A stretch of 64,000 nucleotides of DNA from Roseibium sp. MMSF_3412. GTDB taxonomy: Bacteria > Pseudomonadota > Alphaproteobacteria > Rhizobiales > Stappiaceae. Positions 16,952-26,639 of the stretch are shown here, in pieces (the first letter of the stretch is position 1; each line of letters begins with the position of its first letter). Made by a program: the position numbers and the translations under genes. The stretch lies in the NCBI RefSeq assembly GCF_030733265.1, contig NZ_JASHJI010000001.1:434001-498000 (forward strand), in the 5' to 3' direction. The notes under the pieces are model-generated. The model saw nothing but the letters and a program-made list of their open reading frames with translations, was not told the origin of the DNA and did not search any database.

Positions 16952-17917
16952 ATGGCCGTATATACCGAAGTGACCGATGAAGAGCTGCAGGCTTTCATCG
17001 GCTCCTACGATGTTGGACGCCTGCTCTCCTTCAAGGGCATTGCCGAAGGCGTGGAAAACAGCAATTTCCTGGTTCACACCGACAAGGCGTCATACATCCT
17101 CACGCTCTATGAAAAGAGGGTGAACCCGGATGACCTGCCGTTTTTCCTGAACCTGCTGCAGCATCTCGCCGGCAAAGGCCTGTCATGCCCGACACCGGTG
17201 CCCTCGAAAGACGGAATTCTGCTCGGTGAACTGGCCGGCCGTCCTGCCGCTCTTGTCACCTTTCTGGAAGGGATGTGGGTCAAGCGACCGCGGGTCGAAC
17301 ACTGCGCCGAGCTCGGCAAGGCCATGGCCGAGTTGCATCTGGACGGACGGGATTATGAGGGTTTTCGAACCAATGCGCTCAACGTCGACGGCTGGCGGCC
17401 GCTGTTTGACCAGTGCAGCGACCGGAGCGACGACGTTCTTCCAGGGCTCGGGGCTGAAATCGCAAGCGAACTGGACCATCTGGAAAAGGCCTGGCCGGAC
17501 AACCTGCCGAATGGCGTCATTCATGCCGATCTCTTTCCGGACAACGTGTTCTTCCTCGGCGACGAATTGTCCGGATTGATCGATTTCTACTTTGCCTGCA
17601 ATGACGCGCTTGCCTATGACATCGCGATCTGCCTGAACGCCTGGTGCTTTGAAAAGGACCTGTCGTTCAACGTGACCAAGGCCAGAGCCCTCCTGAAGGG
17701 CTATACGAGCGTGCGGCCGCTCGAGGCTGATGAATACACGTCCCTGCCGACGCTGTGCCGGGGGGCCGCCCTCCGGTTCCTGCTCACGCGGCTGTTCGAC
17801 TGGCTGAGTGTGCCGGAAGGCGCACTCGTCACGCCAAAGGATCCGCTGGAATACCTCAAGAAACTTCGATTTCACCAGACGATCGAAGGCACGCAGGCTT
17901 ACGGGCTGGAACGATGA
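16952..17917 (+). CDS. thrB: Homoserine kinase (ThrB, APH-fold type)
   Basis: 321 residues. This is the aminoglycoside-phosphotransferase-like form of homoserine kinase used by many alphaproteobacteria, not the GHMP form of E. coli. The catalytic loop is [11 protein letters not shown] and the metal-binding Asp is in G-L-I-D-F-Y-F-A. It makes O-phosphohomoserine, the substrate of ThrC encoded about 7 kb away on the other strand. It starts 4 bases after the ispH stop and overlaps rnhA by the ATGA junction. Confidence 0.94.
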   Translation: MAVYTEVTDEELQAFIGSYDVGRLLSFKGIAEGVENSNFLVHTDKASYILTLYEKRVNPDDLPFFLNLLQHLAGKGLSCPTPVPSKDGILLGELAGRPAALVTFLEGMWVKRPRVEHCAELGKAMAELHLDGRDYEGFRTNALNVDGWRPLFDQCSDRSDDVLPGLGAEIASELDHLEKAWPDNLPNGVIHADLFPDNVFFLGDELSGLIDFYFACNDALAYDIAICLNAWCFEKDLSFNVTKARALLKGYTSVRPLEADEYTSLPTLCRGAALRFLLTRLFDWLSVPEGALVTPKDPLEYLKKLRFHQTIEGTQAYGLER

Positions 17918-18366
17918 CGGCTCAGAACCGCGTGACGATTTTTACGGACGGCGCGTGCTCGGGCAATCCGGGACCCGGCGGATGGGGCGTGCTGCTGCGC
18001 TTCGGCGAACACGAGAAAGAGCTGAAGGGCGGGGAACCGGAGACCACCAACAACCGCATGGAACTGACGGCCGCCATTGAAGCCCTCAACGCCCTCAAGC
18101 GACCCTGTGCCATCGACCTCTACACGGACAGCACTTACGTGCGCAGCGGTATCCGTGAATGGCTGGCGGGCTGGAAACGCAAGAACTGGCGTACCAGCAA
18201 CAACAAGCCGGTGAAGAACGCAGATCTGTGGCAAGCCCTTGACGAGGCGCAACAGCGCCACGACGTGACCTGGCACTGGGTCAAGGGGCATGCCGGCCAT
18301 CCTGACAACGAGCGCGCGGATGAACTGGCGCGCGGCGGCATGGCCCCGTATAAGAACGGCGGCTGA
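17914..18366 (+). CDS. rnhA: Ribonuclease HI
   Basis: 150 residues. All catalytic residues of RNase H1 are present: Asp12 ([11 protein letters not shown]), Glu50 (N-N-R-M-E-L), Asp72 (L-Y-T-D-S-T-Y-V) and the C-terminal Asp in [10 protein letters not shown]. It degrades the RNA of RNA-DNA hybrids. ATG 17914 overlaps the thrB stop, so it is translationally coupled; longer frames upstream are shadows of thrB. Confidence 0.96.
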   Translation: MTAQNRVTIFTDGACSGNPGPGGWGVLLRFGEHEKELKGGEPETTNNRMELTAAIEALNALKRPCAIDLYTDSTYVRSGIREWLAGWKRKNWRTSNNKPVKNADLWQALDEAQQRHDVTWHWVKGHAGHPDNERADELARGGMAPYKNGG

Positions 18367-18396
18367 TTTCCCGTTTCGAACGGAAAAGGACATCGC

Positions 18397-19320
18397 GTGA
18401 GAGTATTCTGGTGGTCCGCCCCGGTTTCAAAGCGTCCGTCGGTACCGGACATGCCCGGTTCCGTGCTCATCATGGCGAATCCGACGTCCGGCGGTTACAA
18501 GGCGGACTTCCTCGACAGTGTGCGTAACCGTCTCGAAGATCTGGGCTTCCGGACTGTCATCAGGCTTACGAAACACGCGGGGGAGATCGGCGAGACATGT
18601 GCCGATCCCGACTTCAACGTCCGCACACTTGTCATTGCAGGCGGCGACGGGTCGATCAATGAGGCACTTGCAGGTCTGCAGCATCACCCCAGGCCGCCGC
18701 AACTTGCCGTGATCCCGTTCGGAACCGCCAATGTTCTTGCCCTGGAACTCGGCCTGCCGCGAAATCCGCGCGCAATCGCCGAGATGATCCACAAGCAGAA
18801 AACAAAGCCGCTGCATTTCGGTCTTGCCAATGGCAGGCCGTTCGTTCTCATGGCCTCCAGCGGTTTCGACGCGGAGGTTGTTCATGCGGTGCCGCTGGCT
18901 CTCAAAAGAAAACTGGGCAAGCTGGCCTATGTGATCACGGCGCTCAAGATCGCATTCAAACGCAAGGCAACGAAGCTGAACATTCTGCTTGATGGGGAAA
19001 CGCTGTCAGGAAAGTTTGCGGTTGCCAGCAATGCGCGTCACTACGGCGGCCCTTTTGTCATCTGTCCGGGCGGCGCAACGGACCCGGGCCTGCACATGCT
19101 CGTGCTTGAAAGGGACGACCCCTGGTCATCCCTGCAATATGGGATTGCATTGATGACGGGCCGGATTCACAAGGCCAAAGGTGCGGCTGTGCGCCCGTTC
19201 TCGACCGCAAGAATCACCGCCACAAGACCCGTCGCAGCCCAGGTCGACGGCGACCCGTTCGGCGCAACGCCTGTCGATATCCGGAAAACCGACAAAACAG
19301 TTCCCGTTCTGGTTCCCTGA
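18397..19320 (+). CDS. Diacylglycerol/sphingosine kinase-like lipid kinase
   Basis: 307 residues with the DAGK catalytic fold. N-P-T-S-G-G, the ATP-binding G-G-D-G-S-I-N-E and P-F-G-T-A-N-V-L-A motifs are all intact. It is probably a YegS/BmrU-like soluble kinase for diacylglycerol or a related lipid. It starts with GTG, preceded by AAAGGA. It is the last gene of the ispH operon, 30 bases after rnhA. Confidence 0.86.
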   Translation: MRVFWWSAPVSKRPSVPDMPGSVLIMANPTSGGYKADFLDSVRNRLEDLGFRTVIRLTKHAGEIGETCADPDFNVRTLVIAGGDGSINEALAGLQHHPRPPQLAVIPFGTANVLALELGLPRNPRAIAEMIHKQKTKPLHFGLANGRPFVLMASSGFDAEVVHAVPLALKRKLGKLAYVITALKIAFKRKATKLNILLDGETLSGKFAVASNARHYGGPFVICPGGATDPGLHMLVLERDDPWSSLQYGIALMTGRIHKAKGAAVRPFSTARITATRPVAAQVDGDPFGATPVDIRKTDKTVPVLVP

Positions 19321-19343
19321 AAACCTCTTTGCCGGCGCGTTTT

Positions 19344-22283
19344 TTATGCGCTTTCAGCTTCCGCCGGCATCTTTCGAAGCATTTTGGTGGCCTCGGACGC
19401 GGACATCGCTTCCCCGAAGAAGAAGCCCTGGGCATATTCACAGCCGAGCTGGTAGAGCTCGAGCGCATCGCCTTCGCTCTCCGCCCCTTCCGCAACCACC
19501 GACATGCCCAGATCGTGTCCCATGGCGACGATCGTACCCAGGAGAACCGACCGTGCGGACGAATTGTTCGGCTTCACGAAGGACTGGTCGATCTTGATCG
19601 TGTCGAACGGGAAACGCTGCAGGTAGGACAGCGACGAGTGGCCGGTGCCGAAGTCGTCGAGCGACAGGCCTGCGCCCAGGCCGCGAAGCCGTTCAAGAAC
19701 CTTTGCCGAATATTCGGGGTTGGACATGACGAGAGACTCCGTCAATTCCAGCTTCAAGGTTCCCGGCTCTAGCGAAGTTCTGGACAGGACGGCCTTCACG
19801 TCGTTGATCAGGTCCTGCTTCAGGAGCTGCCTCGATGACAGGTTGACGGACACGAAGAGCGGCCGTTGCATCGGGTATTCCCGCTGCCAGAACGCAAGCT
19901 GCTGCGCTCCCTTGTCGAGAACATACATTCCCAGTTCGTTGATCAGCCCGGACTGTTCGGCGATCGGAATGAATTCGGACGGTGCGATCTTGCCGCGCTT
20001 GGGATGGGTCCAGCGTGCGAGCACCTCATATCCCGCGATCGACTGGTCCTCCAGGCGAACGATGGGCTGGAAAAAGACACCGAGGGTCTCTTTCTTGATG
20101 GCATCGCGCAGATCCGCCTCAAGATCGACGATGTTCTTGTCGAGCGGCCGCAGGATCGGGCGGAACACTTCCTGCCGGTCCCCCCCAAGCCGCTTGGCAT
20201 GGTTAAGCGCGATCTCGGCGTTGGTCAGCATGTCTTCGACGGCCTGCTTGCCGCCTTCGAAAAAGGCTATACCGACCGAGCAGGTCAGGAAGATTTCGCG
20301 GTCACCGAAGGTAATCGGCGCACGCACCACCTTTCGCAGCGCGTCGGCAAGGGCGACGATCCTGTCCGGCTCCTGCTCTGAGAGCAGCACCAGCCCGTAT
20401 TGATCGCCGGACAGGCGTCCGAGCGTGTCCTGCTGGCCGATGAGGCGTCCGAGCCGGCGTGCCACGGTCAGCAATATACTGTCGCCGGCCGACAGGCCGA
20501 TGCTGTCGTTCACCTGCTTGAAGCGGTCCAGATTGAGGACCAGAAGCGTCGGCTTCGATGTTTCCTCCGCCTTCGAGCGAACGACGCTCGTGCGCAGCCG
20601 GTCGACGAACAGCTCGCGGTTGGGCAGGCCCGTCAGATTGTCATGCACCGCGTCGTGCAGCAGGCGTTCCTCGGCCGTGCGTTCCTCGGTCACATCCAGC
20701 AACGTACCGACACACCTTATGACTTCGCCATCCGCGCCGATGATCGGCCGTGCACGCAGGCGGAACCAGCGAAAATGGCCGTCTTCGGATCTCAGGCGGA
20801 ACGTTTGCATGACCTTGCCGCGGCGCTGGTCGATGACCGCATCGAGGGTCGCGCGGAACCGGTCGCGGTCCTGCGGATGCAGGACTTCCAGCCAGTCTCT
20901 TGCCGGACCTTCCAGAGCCCCCCGTTTCAGGTTGAGGAGTTCTTCCACCTCATTGCCGGTGTAGATCCTGTCGCGGTCAATGTCCCAGTCCCAGATGATG
21001 TCGCCTGCACCGGTCAGGGCGAGCGCCTTGCGTTCGACATCGGAGATGAGTCCCTGCGCAATGGCGCCGCCTGCGAAGGCGTGCTGCATCACAGTGAAGC
21101 CGATCAGGAGAACGATCAGCACGAGGCCGCCACCGAGCGCCGGCTGAACAATGTCGTTGGAAAGGTAGCCGGTCACGGTCATCGCGGATCCGATGAGCCA
21201 GGCGATCAGCAGGCACCATGTCGGGATCAGGAGGATCGCGCGGTCATAATGCTGGAACGCCAGGACCGCGATCGTTAGGAACCCAAGCGCGCCGATGACG
21301 GCAAGTGAAAGCCGCGCGATGCCGGCCGCGATCGACGGATCCCAGACCGCAACGCCGAGCAGCCCGAGGATCAGGATCAGCGTTGTCAGCGCCAGATGGG
21401 AATAGTGGATGTTCCAGCGATTGAGATTGAGGTAGGCGTAGAGAAAGATCAGCAAACTGGCCGCTAGCATGACCTCGGCGCAGGCGCGCGCCAGCTGGCT
21501 GCTGCCGCCGTCGAGATTGAAGACAAGCCCCCAGAAGCCGAAGTCGATGCACAGATAGGCCAGAACGGACCAGGCAAGGGCGGCCGTGGCCGGAAACATC
21601 ACCGTGCCCTTGACCACGAACAGGATCGTCAGGAACAGCGCCAGCAGGCCGGAAATGCCGAGAATAATCCCGCGATACAGCGTGTAGGCGTTGATCGTTT
21701 CCTTGTAGACGTCCGGTTCCCAGATCCGGACCTCGGGCAGGTTCGGCGTCGTCAGCTCCGCCACGAAGGTGACGATCGACCCGGGATCCAGCGTCACCAG
21801 GAAGACGTCCGCTTCAAGGCTCTTGAGCCGCACCGGCGCAATGCCCTGGCTCGGCGTGATTGCGGTGATGCGGGACGATCCCAGATCCGGCCAGAACAGA
21901 TCCGATCCGTCCAGCTTGTAATTCGGCACAACAATCAGCCGGTCGATCTGTTCATCGCTGGTATTGGCGAGTGCGAAGACGGCCCAGTTGGTGTTGCTTC
22001 CGTCACGCGAGGGCACTTCGATCCGGCGCACGATCCCGTCGGCACCCGGCGCGGTCGACACCTGGAGGCGTGTTCCGGCATCCCGGTGCATCTCGATCGA
22101 ATCCGTGACGTCCAGCGCCTCGACGTCGATCGGAACGGGGATCGGTTCGAGAGCACTCGCGGGCGCACCTGCAAGCGCCGCAACAACAGTGCAAAAGACA
22201 AAAAACGTACGTCTGATCAAATTAAGGATCTGATCGGCTGAAAAAATCGACATGGAGCGAAGAACTACCGGGTTGTGGCTCAT
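19344..22283 (-). CDS. Membrane PAS-GGDEF-EAL protein with degenerate GGDEF
   Basis: 979 residues. Order: signal-like hydrophobic stretch near 25-45; a periplasmic beta domain to about 200, suggesting a 7TMR-DISM extracellular module; seven or so membrane helices to about 410; a PAS/PAC domain (W-D-W-D ... V-T-E-E-R); GGDEF; EAL. The GGDEF motif is changed to S-G-D-Q-Y and should not make c-di-GMP. The EAL signature is E-V-L-A-R and the downstream D-D-F-G-T-G and K-I-D-Q-S-F residues are kept, so phosphodiesterase activity is likely. It starts 1 base after the GNAT stop, in the thrC operon. Confidence 0.88.
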   Translation of the reverse strand: MSHNPVVLRSMSIFSADQILNLIRRTFFVFCTVVAALAGAPASALEPIPVPIDVEALDVTDSIEMHRDAGTRLQVSTAPGADGIVRRIEVPSRDGSNTNWAVFALANTSDEQIDRLIVVPNYKLDGSDLFWPDLGSSRITAITPSQGIAPVRLKSLEADVFLVTLDPGSIVTFVAELTTPNLPEVRIWEPDVYKETINAYTLYRGIILGISGLLALFLTILFVVKGTVMFPATAALAWSVLAYLCIDFGFWGLVFNLDGGSSQLARACAEVMLAASLLIFLYAYLNLNRWNIHYSHLALTTLILILGLLGVAVWDPSIAAGIARLSLAVIGALGFLTIAVLAFQHYDRAILLIPTWCLLIAWLIGSAMTVTGYLSNDIVQPALGGGLVLIVLLIGFTVMQHAFAGGAIAQGLISDVERKALALTGAGDIIWDWDIDRDRIYTGNEVEELLNLKRGALEGPARDWLEVLHPQDRDRFRATLDAVIDQRRGKVMQTFRLRSEDGHFRWFRLRARPIIGADGEVIRCVGTLLDVTEERTAEERLLHDAVHDNLTGLPNRELFVDRLRTSVVRSKAEETSKPTLLVLNLDRFKQVNDSIGLSAGDSILLTVARRLGRLIGQQDTLGRLSGDQYGLVLLSEQEPDRIVALADALRKVVRAPITFGDREIFLTCSVGIAFFEGGKQAVEDMLTNAEIALNHAKRLGGDRQEVFRPILRPLDKNIVDLEADLRDAIKKETLGVFFQPIVRLEDQSIAGYEVLARWTHPKRGKIAPSEFIPIAEQSGLINELGMYVLDKGAQQLAFWQREYPMQRPLFVSVNLSSRQLLKQDLINDVKAVLSRTSLEPGTLKLELTESLVMSNPEYSAKVLERLRGLGAGLSLDDFGTGHSSLSYLQRFPFDTIKIDQSFVKPNNSSARSVLLGTIVAMGHDLGMSVVAEGAESEGDALELYQLGCEYAQGFFFGEAMSASEATKMLRKMPAEAESA

Positions 22284-22284
22284 G

Positions 22285-22923
22285 TCACAAGAATTCTTTC
22301 AGCATACCCTCTACACTGGGCGTGATTTTCCCTGAAAACGCTGCGTGGTCCTCCGCAAGACATGCAAAAAGCAGATGATCCTGCCAAGTTCCGTTAATTA
22401 ACAGGTAGTTGCGCGCATATCCTTCCCGGCGAAACCCGGCATTCTCGAGCAGACGTATGGACGGTGTGTTGACCGGTATGCAGGCCGCCTCGATGCGATG
22501 AAGGTTCAGGACGTTGAAGCAAAACGGCAAAATCATGGCGACGGCCGCGGACATGTGCCCCTTGCCGGCGTGACGTTCCCCCATCCAGTAGCCTAGCGTC
22601 GCCGACTGGCTGACACCGCGCCGGATGTTGCTCAGCGTCAGTCCGCCGAGAATGTCCTGCGTTCTGGAGCGGAAAAGCAGGAAGGTCAGGCTGCGGCCTT
22701 CCTTGCGGTCTTTCGAATAGCGCCGCAGACGCCGCCGGAAACCGGATTTCGTCAGATCGTCCGACGGCCAGAGCGGTTCCCACGGCTTCAGGAATGCACG
22801 GCTGTCCTCGCGCAGTTCCGCCCAGGCCTTGAAGTCGCACATCAGCGGCGGGCGCATGAAATAGCCCCCCGCTTCAATAAGCAGCTCGGCGTCAGGTGCA
22901 GATCCCGGCCGTAGCAACGCCAT
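22285..22923 (-). CDS. GNAT-family N-acetyltransferase (RimJ/RimL-like)
   Basis: About 212 residues. The acetyl-CoA site is in G-Y-W-M-G-E-R-H-A-G-K-G-H-M-S-A-A-V, followed by L-H-R-I-E-A-A-C-I-P-V-N-T-P-S-I-R-L-L-E-N-A-G-F, a strong RimJ-type signature. Relatives acetylate the N-terminus of ribosomal proteins. ATG 22923 with CGGAG upstream is preferred to the ATG at 22929. It lies between the M16 peptidase and the GGDEF-EAL gene with almost no gaps. Confidence 0.9.
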   Translation of the reverse strand: MALLRPGSAPDAELLIEAGGYFMRPPLMCDFKAWAELREDSRAFLKPWEPLWPSDDLTKSGFRRRLRRYSKDRKEGRSLTFLLFRSRTQDILGGLTLSNIRRGVSQSATLGYWMGERHAGKGHMSAAVAMILPFCFNVLNLHRIEAACIPVNTPSIRLLENAGFRREGYARNYLLINGTWQDHLLFACLAEDHAAFSGKITPSVEGMLKEFL

Positions 22924-22939
22924 GCACAAAACTCCGTGT

Positions 22940-24229
22940 CTACAAGGAGGCGGCCCGCAATACCGGCCCCTGCTCCAGTCTTCCCGTCAGGTCATCGACC
23001 GTCATGATGCCGTCCACAGGGCCGATCGCAGTCAGCGTTGGCGCCGTGCCGACAAAGGTCTCATGCGCCACCCGGCGCATATCCTCCGCAGTGACAGCCT
23101 CGATCTTACTCGAAATTTCGTCCGGACCAAGTACACGTCCGTGCACCAGGATTTGCCGCGCGATCTGCCCCGCCCGTGCCGCGGGGCTCTCAAGGGCCAT
23201 CATCAGTCCCGCCCGTATCTGCGCTCGTGACCTGGCGACTTCCTCGTCTGTGATCGTCTGTGACGCCGAAACCAGTTCGTCGGCAATCATCGGCATGAGT
23301 GCGGCGAGATCGTCATGGCTGGTCGCGGCATGCAAGCCGAACAAACCGGTGTCGGAAAAGGCCCAGTGAAAGCTATAGATCGCATAACACAGCCCGTGCT
23401 TTTCCCGAATTTCCTGGAACAGCCGTGACGACATCCCGCCTCCCAGGACGGATGCAAGGATCTGAATGGTGTAATAATCGTCGGACTTGTAGGGCAGACC
23501 TTCAAAACCGATCAGCACCTGGGCTTCCATCAGGTCCTTGCTGCGCAGGGTTTCGCCGCCTTGATATTGTGCGGTCGTATCATCCGCCGCGGCCCTGCCG
23601 TCGAAACCGCTGAATTTCTCGCGCGCCATGGCGACAAGTTCATCATGGTCAACGGCACCTGCAGCGGCCAGGACCATGTCTGGCGCCCGGTAACGATCCG
23701 CGAGATACGCATTGAGGGCGTCCCTGTTGAACCCCTGTACTGTTTCCGGTGTCCCCAGAATGGGACGCCCGATTGCCTGGTCCGGCCACGCGGTTCCCTG
23801 AAACAGATCGAAAGCCTGGTCTTCCGGTGAATCGTTGGCCGCGCCGATTTCCTGGAGAATGACATGCTGTTCGCGCGCCAGTTCCTGGGCATCAAAGGTC
23901 GAGTTCTGCAAAATGTCCGACAGGATGTCGACCGCCAGGGGCGTGTCTTCTGAGAGGATACGCGCATAGTAATTGGTGTGTTCTATGCTCGTCGACGCAT
24001 TCAGTTCGCCGCCGACCGCCTCGATCTCCTCCGCGATGCTGCGCGCGGTTCTGGTGTTGGTGCCCTTGAACGCCATGTGTTCGAGCAAGTGGGTGATGCC
24101 GTTCTGCTGCACCGTTTCGGCACGCGACCCGGTCCGCACCCACACCCCGAGAGCCGCCGTCTTCAGATACGGCATCTGGTCGGTCACGACCGTCATCCCG
24201 TTGTCCAGGACCGTTGTTTGTACTTTCAT
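22940..24229 (-). CDS. M16-family zinc peptidase (mitochondrial-processing-peptidase-like)
   Basis: 429 residues. The inverted zinc motif H-L-L-E-H (47-51) is present, with the downstream Glu region in G-G-E-L-N-A-S-T-S-I-E-H-T. This is the pitrilysin/insulysin superfamily; alphaproteobacterial members are the closest bacterial relatives of mitochondrial processing peptidase. It is single-unit length, so likely a dimer. It follows thrC by 4 bases, an arrangement common in Rhizobiales. Confidence 0.93.
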   Translation of the reverse strand: MKVQTTVLDNGMTVVTDQMPYLKTAALGVWVRTGSRAETVQQNGITHLLEHMAFKGTNTRTARSIAEEIEAVGGELNASTSIEHTNYYARILSEDTPLAVDILSDILQNSTFDAQELAREQHVILQEIGAANDSPEDQAFDLFQGTAWPDQAIGRPILGTPETVQGFNRDALNAYLADRYRAPDMVLAAAGAVDHDELVAMAREKFSGFDGRAAADDTTAQYQGGETLRSKDLMEAQVLIGFEGLPYKSDDYYTIQILASVLGGGMSSRLFQEIREKHGLCYAIYSFHWAFSDTGLFGLHAATSHDDLAALMPMIADELVSASQTITDEEVARSRAQIRAGLMMALESPAARAGQIARQILVHGRVLGPDEISSKIEAVTAEDMRRVAHETFVGTAPTLTAIGPVDGIMTVDDLTGRLEQGPVLRAASL

Positions 24230-24233
24230 ATAC

Positions 24234-25640
24234 CTACACCGTGGTGGTGACGGCCCTGGCGTGATTTTCGATGTATCGCTCCACCACGTCCTGTTCTGCC
24301 GCCAATACCTGCTGGCGCTCCTCCGCAGTCATCATGTTCTTCAGGTCATCGGGCAATTCTGGACGATTACCCGAGGCTTTTTCAACCGCATCCGGAAACT
24401 TTGCCGGATGCGCGGTTCCAAGAACCACCATCGGCACCGAACCGTCGTCGTGATCTTTCGCCACGTGAACGCCGATCGCGGTATGCGGGTCGAGCAGATA
24501 TCCGGCCTCTTTCCAGACCTCTGCTATCGTTTCAGATGTTTGTGTCTCGCTGCTGCGCCCGGCCCCGAAATGCGCCCGGATCCTTGAGAGCGGTTCGTCC
24601 TCGATTGCAAAGCTGCCCGACTGGGACAGCTGGTTCATCATCCGGCGAACCGACACGCCGTCGCGGCCGCTGACCTCGGCCAGAAGGCGTTCGAAATTGG
24701 ACGAGACCTGGATATCCATCGACGGCGAGATTGTCGGGGTGACGCCGCGTTTTTCATAGCGGCCGCTCTCAAGCGTGCGCGCCAGAATATCGTTCATGTT
24801 GGTGGCGACGATCAGCTTTTCCACCGGCAGGCCCATTTTCATGGCCGCGTAGCCCGCGAAAATATCGCCGAAATTGCCTGTCGGCACCGTGAAAGACACT
24901 TTGCGCGACGGCGCTCCGAGGGCTGCGCCTGCCACGAAATAGTAGACGATCTGTGCCAGGATCCGAGCCCAGTTGATCGAGTTCACGCCCGAAAGCGCGA
25001 CCCGGTCCCGGAACGAGAAGTGGTTGAACATACCCTTCACGATCGCCTGGCAATCGTCGAAGTTGCCGGTGAGCGCAAGCGCGTGCACATTTTGCTCCGA
25101 AGGGGTCGTCATCTGACGGCGCTGAACATTGGAAACGCGGCCATCGGGAAACAGGATGAAGATGTCCGTCCGGTCGCGTCCCCGAAATGCCTCGATCGCC
25201 GCGCCGCCCGTGTCTCCAGACGTCGCGCCGACAATGGTTGCGCGCAGTCCCTTTTGCGCAAGCACATAGTCCATCATGCGGCCAAGGAGCTGCATCGCCA
25301 CGTCCTTGAAGGCCAGCGTCGGCCCGTGAAAGAGCTCGAGAATGAAGGTGTTCGGAGCTGTCTGGACGAGAGGCGTCACCGCAGGGTGCCTGAACCCGGC
25401 ATAAGCCTCGTCGATCATTTTCTTCAGATCGTCCCGGGGGATCGCATCGCCGACAAACGGCTGAACGATCTGCAACGCGACGTCGCTATAGGGTTTGCCT
25501 GCAAACGAAGCAATGGTGGCGGCATCAAACTGCGGCCAGGTCTCGGGAAGATAGAGCCCCCCGTCACGGGCAAGCCCCTGCAGCAGGACATCGGAAAATT
25601 CCAAGACCGGCGCTTCACCGCGCGTACTGCTGTATTTCAC
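24234..25640 (-). CDS. thrC: Threonine synthase
   Basis: 468 residues, PLP-dependent. The family start (K-Y-S-S-T-R-G-E-A-P) follows directly on a GTG at 25640 with a GGCAGG-type site; longer frames are not conserved. The PLP lysine is in L-A-F-K-D-V-A-M-Q, and the phosphate loop G-A-T-S-G-D-T-G-G-A-A is intact. It converts O-phosphohomoserine from ThrB to threonine. First gene of a minus-strand operon with the M16 peptidase. Confidence 0.95.
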   Translation of the reverse strand: MKYSSTRGEAPVLEFSDVLLQGLARDGGLYLPETWPQFDAATIASFAGKPYSDVALQIVQPFVGDAIPRDDLKKMIDEAYAGFRHPAVTPLVQTAPNTFILELFHGPTLAFKDVAMQLLGRMMDYVLAQKGLRATIVGATSGDTGGAAIEAFRGRDRTDIFILFPDGRVSNVQRRQMTTPSEQNVHALALTGNFDDCQAIVKGMFNHFSFRDRVALSGVNSINWARILAQIVYYFVAGAALGAPSRKVSFTVPTGNFGDIFAGYAAMKMGLPVEKLIVATNMNDILARTLESGRYEKRGVTPTISPSMDIQVSSNFERLLAEVSGRDGVSVRRMMNQLSQSGSFAIEDEPLSRIRAHFGAGRSSETQTSETIAEVWKEAGYLLDPHTAIGVHVAKDHDDGSVPMVVLGTAHPAKFPDAVEKASGNRPELPDDLKNMMTAEERQQVLAAEQDVVERYIENHARAVTTTV

Positions 25641-25845
25641 CCTGCCATTTCCCTCTTTCGCGTGTCCAGCAAGCCGTGCGCGCTGCCCCCGGCCGCCCGA
25701 CCCACACCACATGCCCAACCCGGCACTCGCCGATAAACATGCCACTCAAGCGACTTACGCGCCATAACATTCAAGTGCAAGTCGGTTTTGGCGAATTCAA
25801 TGACCGTCTGCGGACAGTATCGGAGGTCTGCGACCGGCATCCGGA

Positions 25846-26442
25846 TCAGGCGTGCCCGGCGTCGGTGTAGAGCATGGCCGGATCGATCCCCATCGACCCG
25901 AGTGCCCGATGCCACTTGGCGTCGAAATCCGTGTCGAACAGGATCTCGGGATCGGCAGGTGCGGTGAGCCAGCCATTCGCCTGAATTTCGTTCTCAAGCT
26001 GGCCCGGAGCCCAGCCGGCATAGCCAAGCGCCAGGATGGCCTGTTCCGGTCCGTCCCCCTGGGCGAGTGCCCGCAGGATCTCCAGCGTCGCCGTCAGGCA
26101 TATCCCGTTGTCGATGGTCAGCGTTGACTGATTGAGCATGAAATCATCGCTGTGCAGGACAAACCCGCGTTCCACCTCGACAGGGCCGCCCTTGTGCACA
26201 TTCATGTCCCGGACACTGTCCGGCAGGCGAATGGCACTTTCGTCATTGAGGATATCAAGCTGAATGAGGAGTTCCTCAAGCGAAAGGTGCCGTGCGATCT
26301 GATTGACAACAAGGCCCATTGCACCCTGGTCCGAGTGCGAGCAAAGGTAAATCACCGAATGTTCGAACCGGCTGTCTGCCATGCTCGGCATTGCAATCAG
26401 AAACTGTCCTTCAAGAGAGTCCGTTTCTTCTGCTCCGGTCAT
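25846..26442 (-). CDS. YqgE/AlgH family protein
   Basis: About 198 residues of UPF0301 (YqgE/AlgH). Characteristic segments are G-Q-F-L-I-A-M-P, S-V-I-Y-L-C-S-H-S-D-Q-G-A-M-G-L-V-V-N and G-Y-A-G-W-A-P-G-Q-L-E-N-E-I. The structure of relatives is known but the function is not settled. ATG 26442 with GAGGTG is preferred to an upstream TTG at 26478. Divergent from the DsbD-like gene. Confidence 0.92.
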   Translation of the reverse strand: MTGAEETDSLEGQFLIAMPSMADSRFEHSVIYLCSHSDQGAMGLVVNQIARHLSLEELLIQLDILNDESAIRLPDSVRDMNVHKGGPVEVERGFVLHSDDFMLNQSTLTIDNGICLTATLEILRALAQGDGPEQAILALGYAGWAPGQLENEIQANGWLTAPADPEILFDTDFDAKWHRALGSMGIDPAMLYTDAGHA

Positions 26443-26639
26443 CCACACCTCGACACACTCTGTGACTTTCGCCGACAAGAGTGAAGCATAGCGTCTTTGG
26501 ATGGCTTTGTTAATGACTGTTTCTACCTATGATACGTCCTGATTTTCACTTCGGCGTAACGCGGCCGTCACGCGTTTATGACCGTCCGTACCCCGGCCGG
26601 CCGATGACGCATTTGCCAATCTGGTGTAGCACTGACGGC

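Noticed and set aside
17755-17913. N-terminal extension of rnhA
   Set aside because: It is the out-of-frame shadow of thrB; the RNase H domain begins at 17914 with an ATGA coupling.
25637-25915. 92-codon frame between yqgE and thrC
   Set aside because: Overlaps both neighbours, lacks a ribosome site, and composition is not protein-like. The interval is better seen as the thrC leader.
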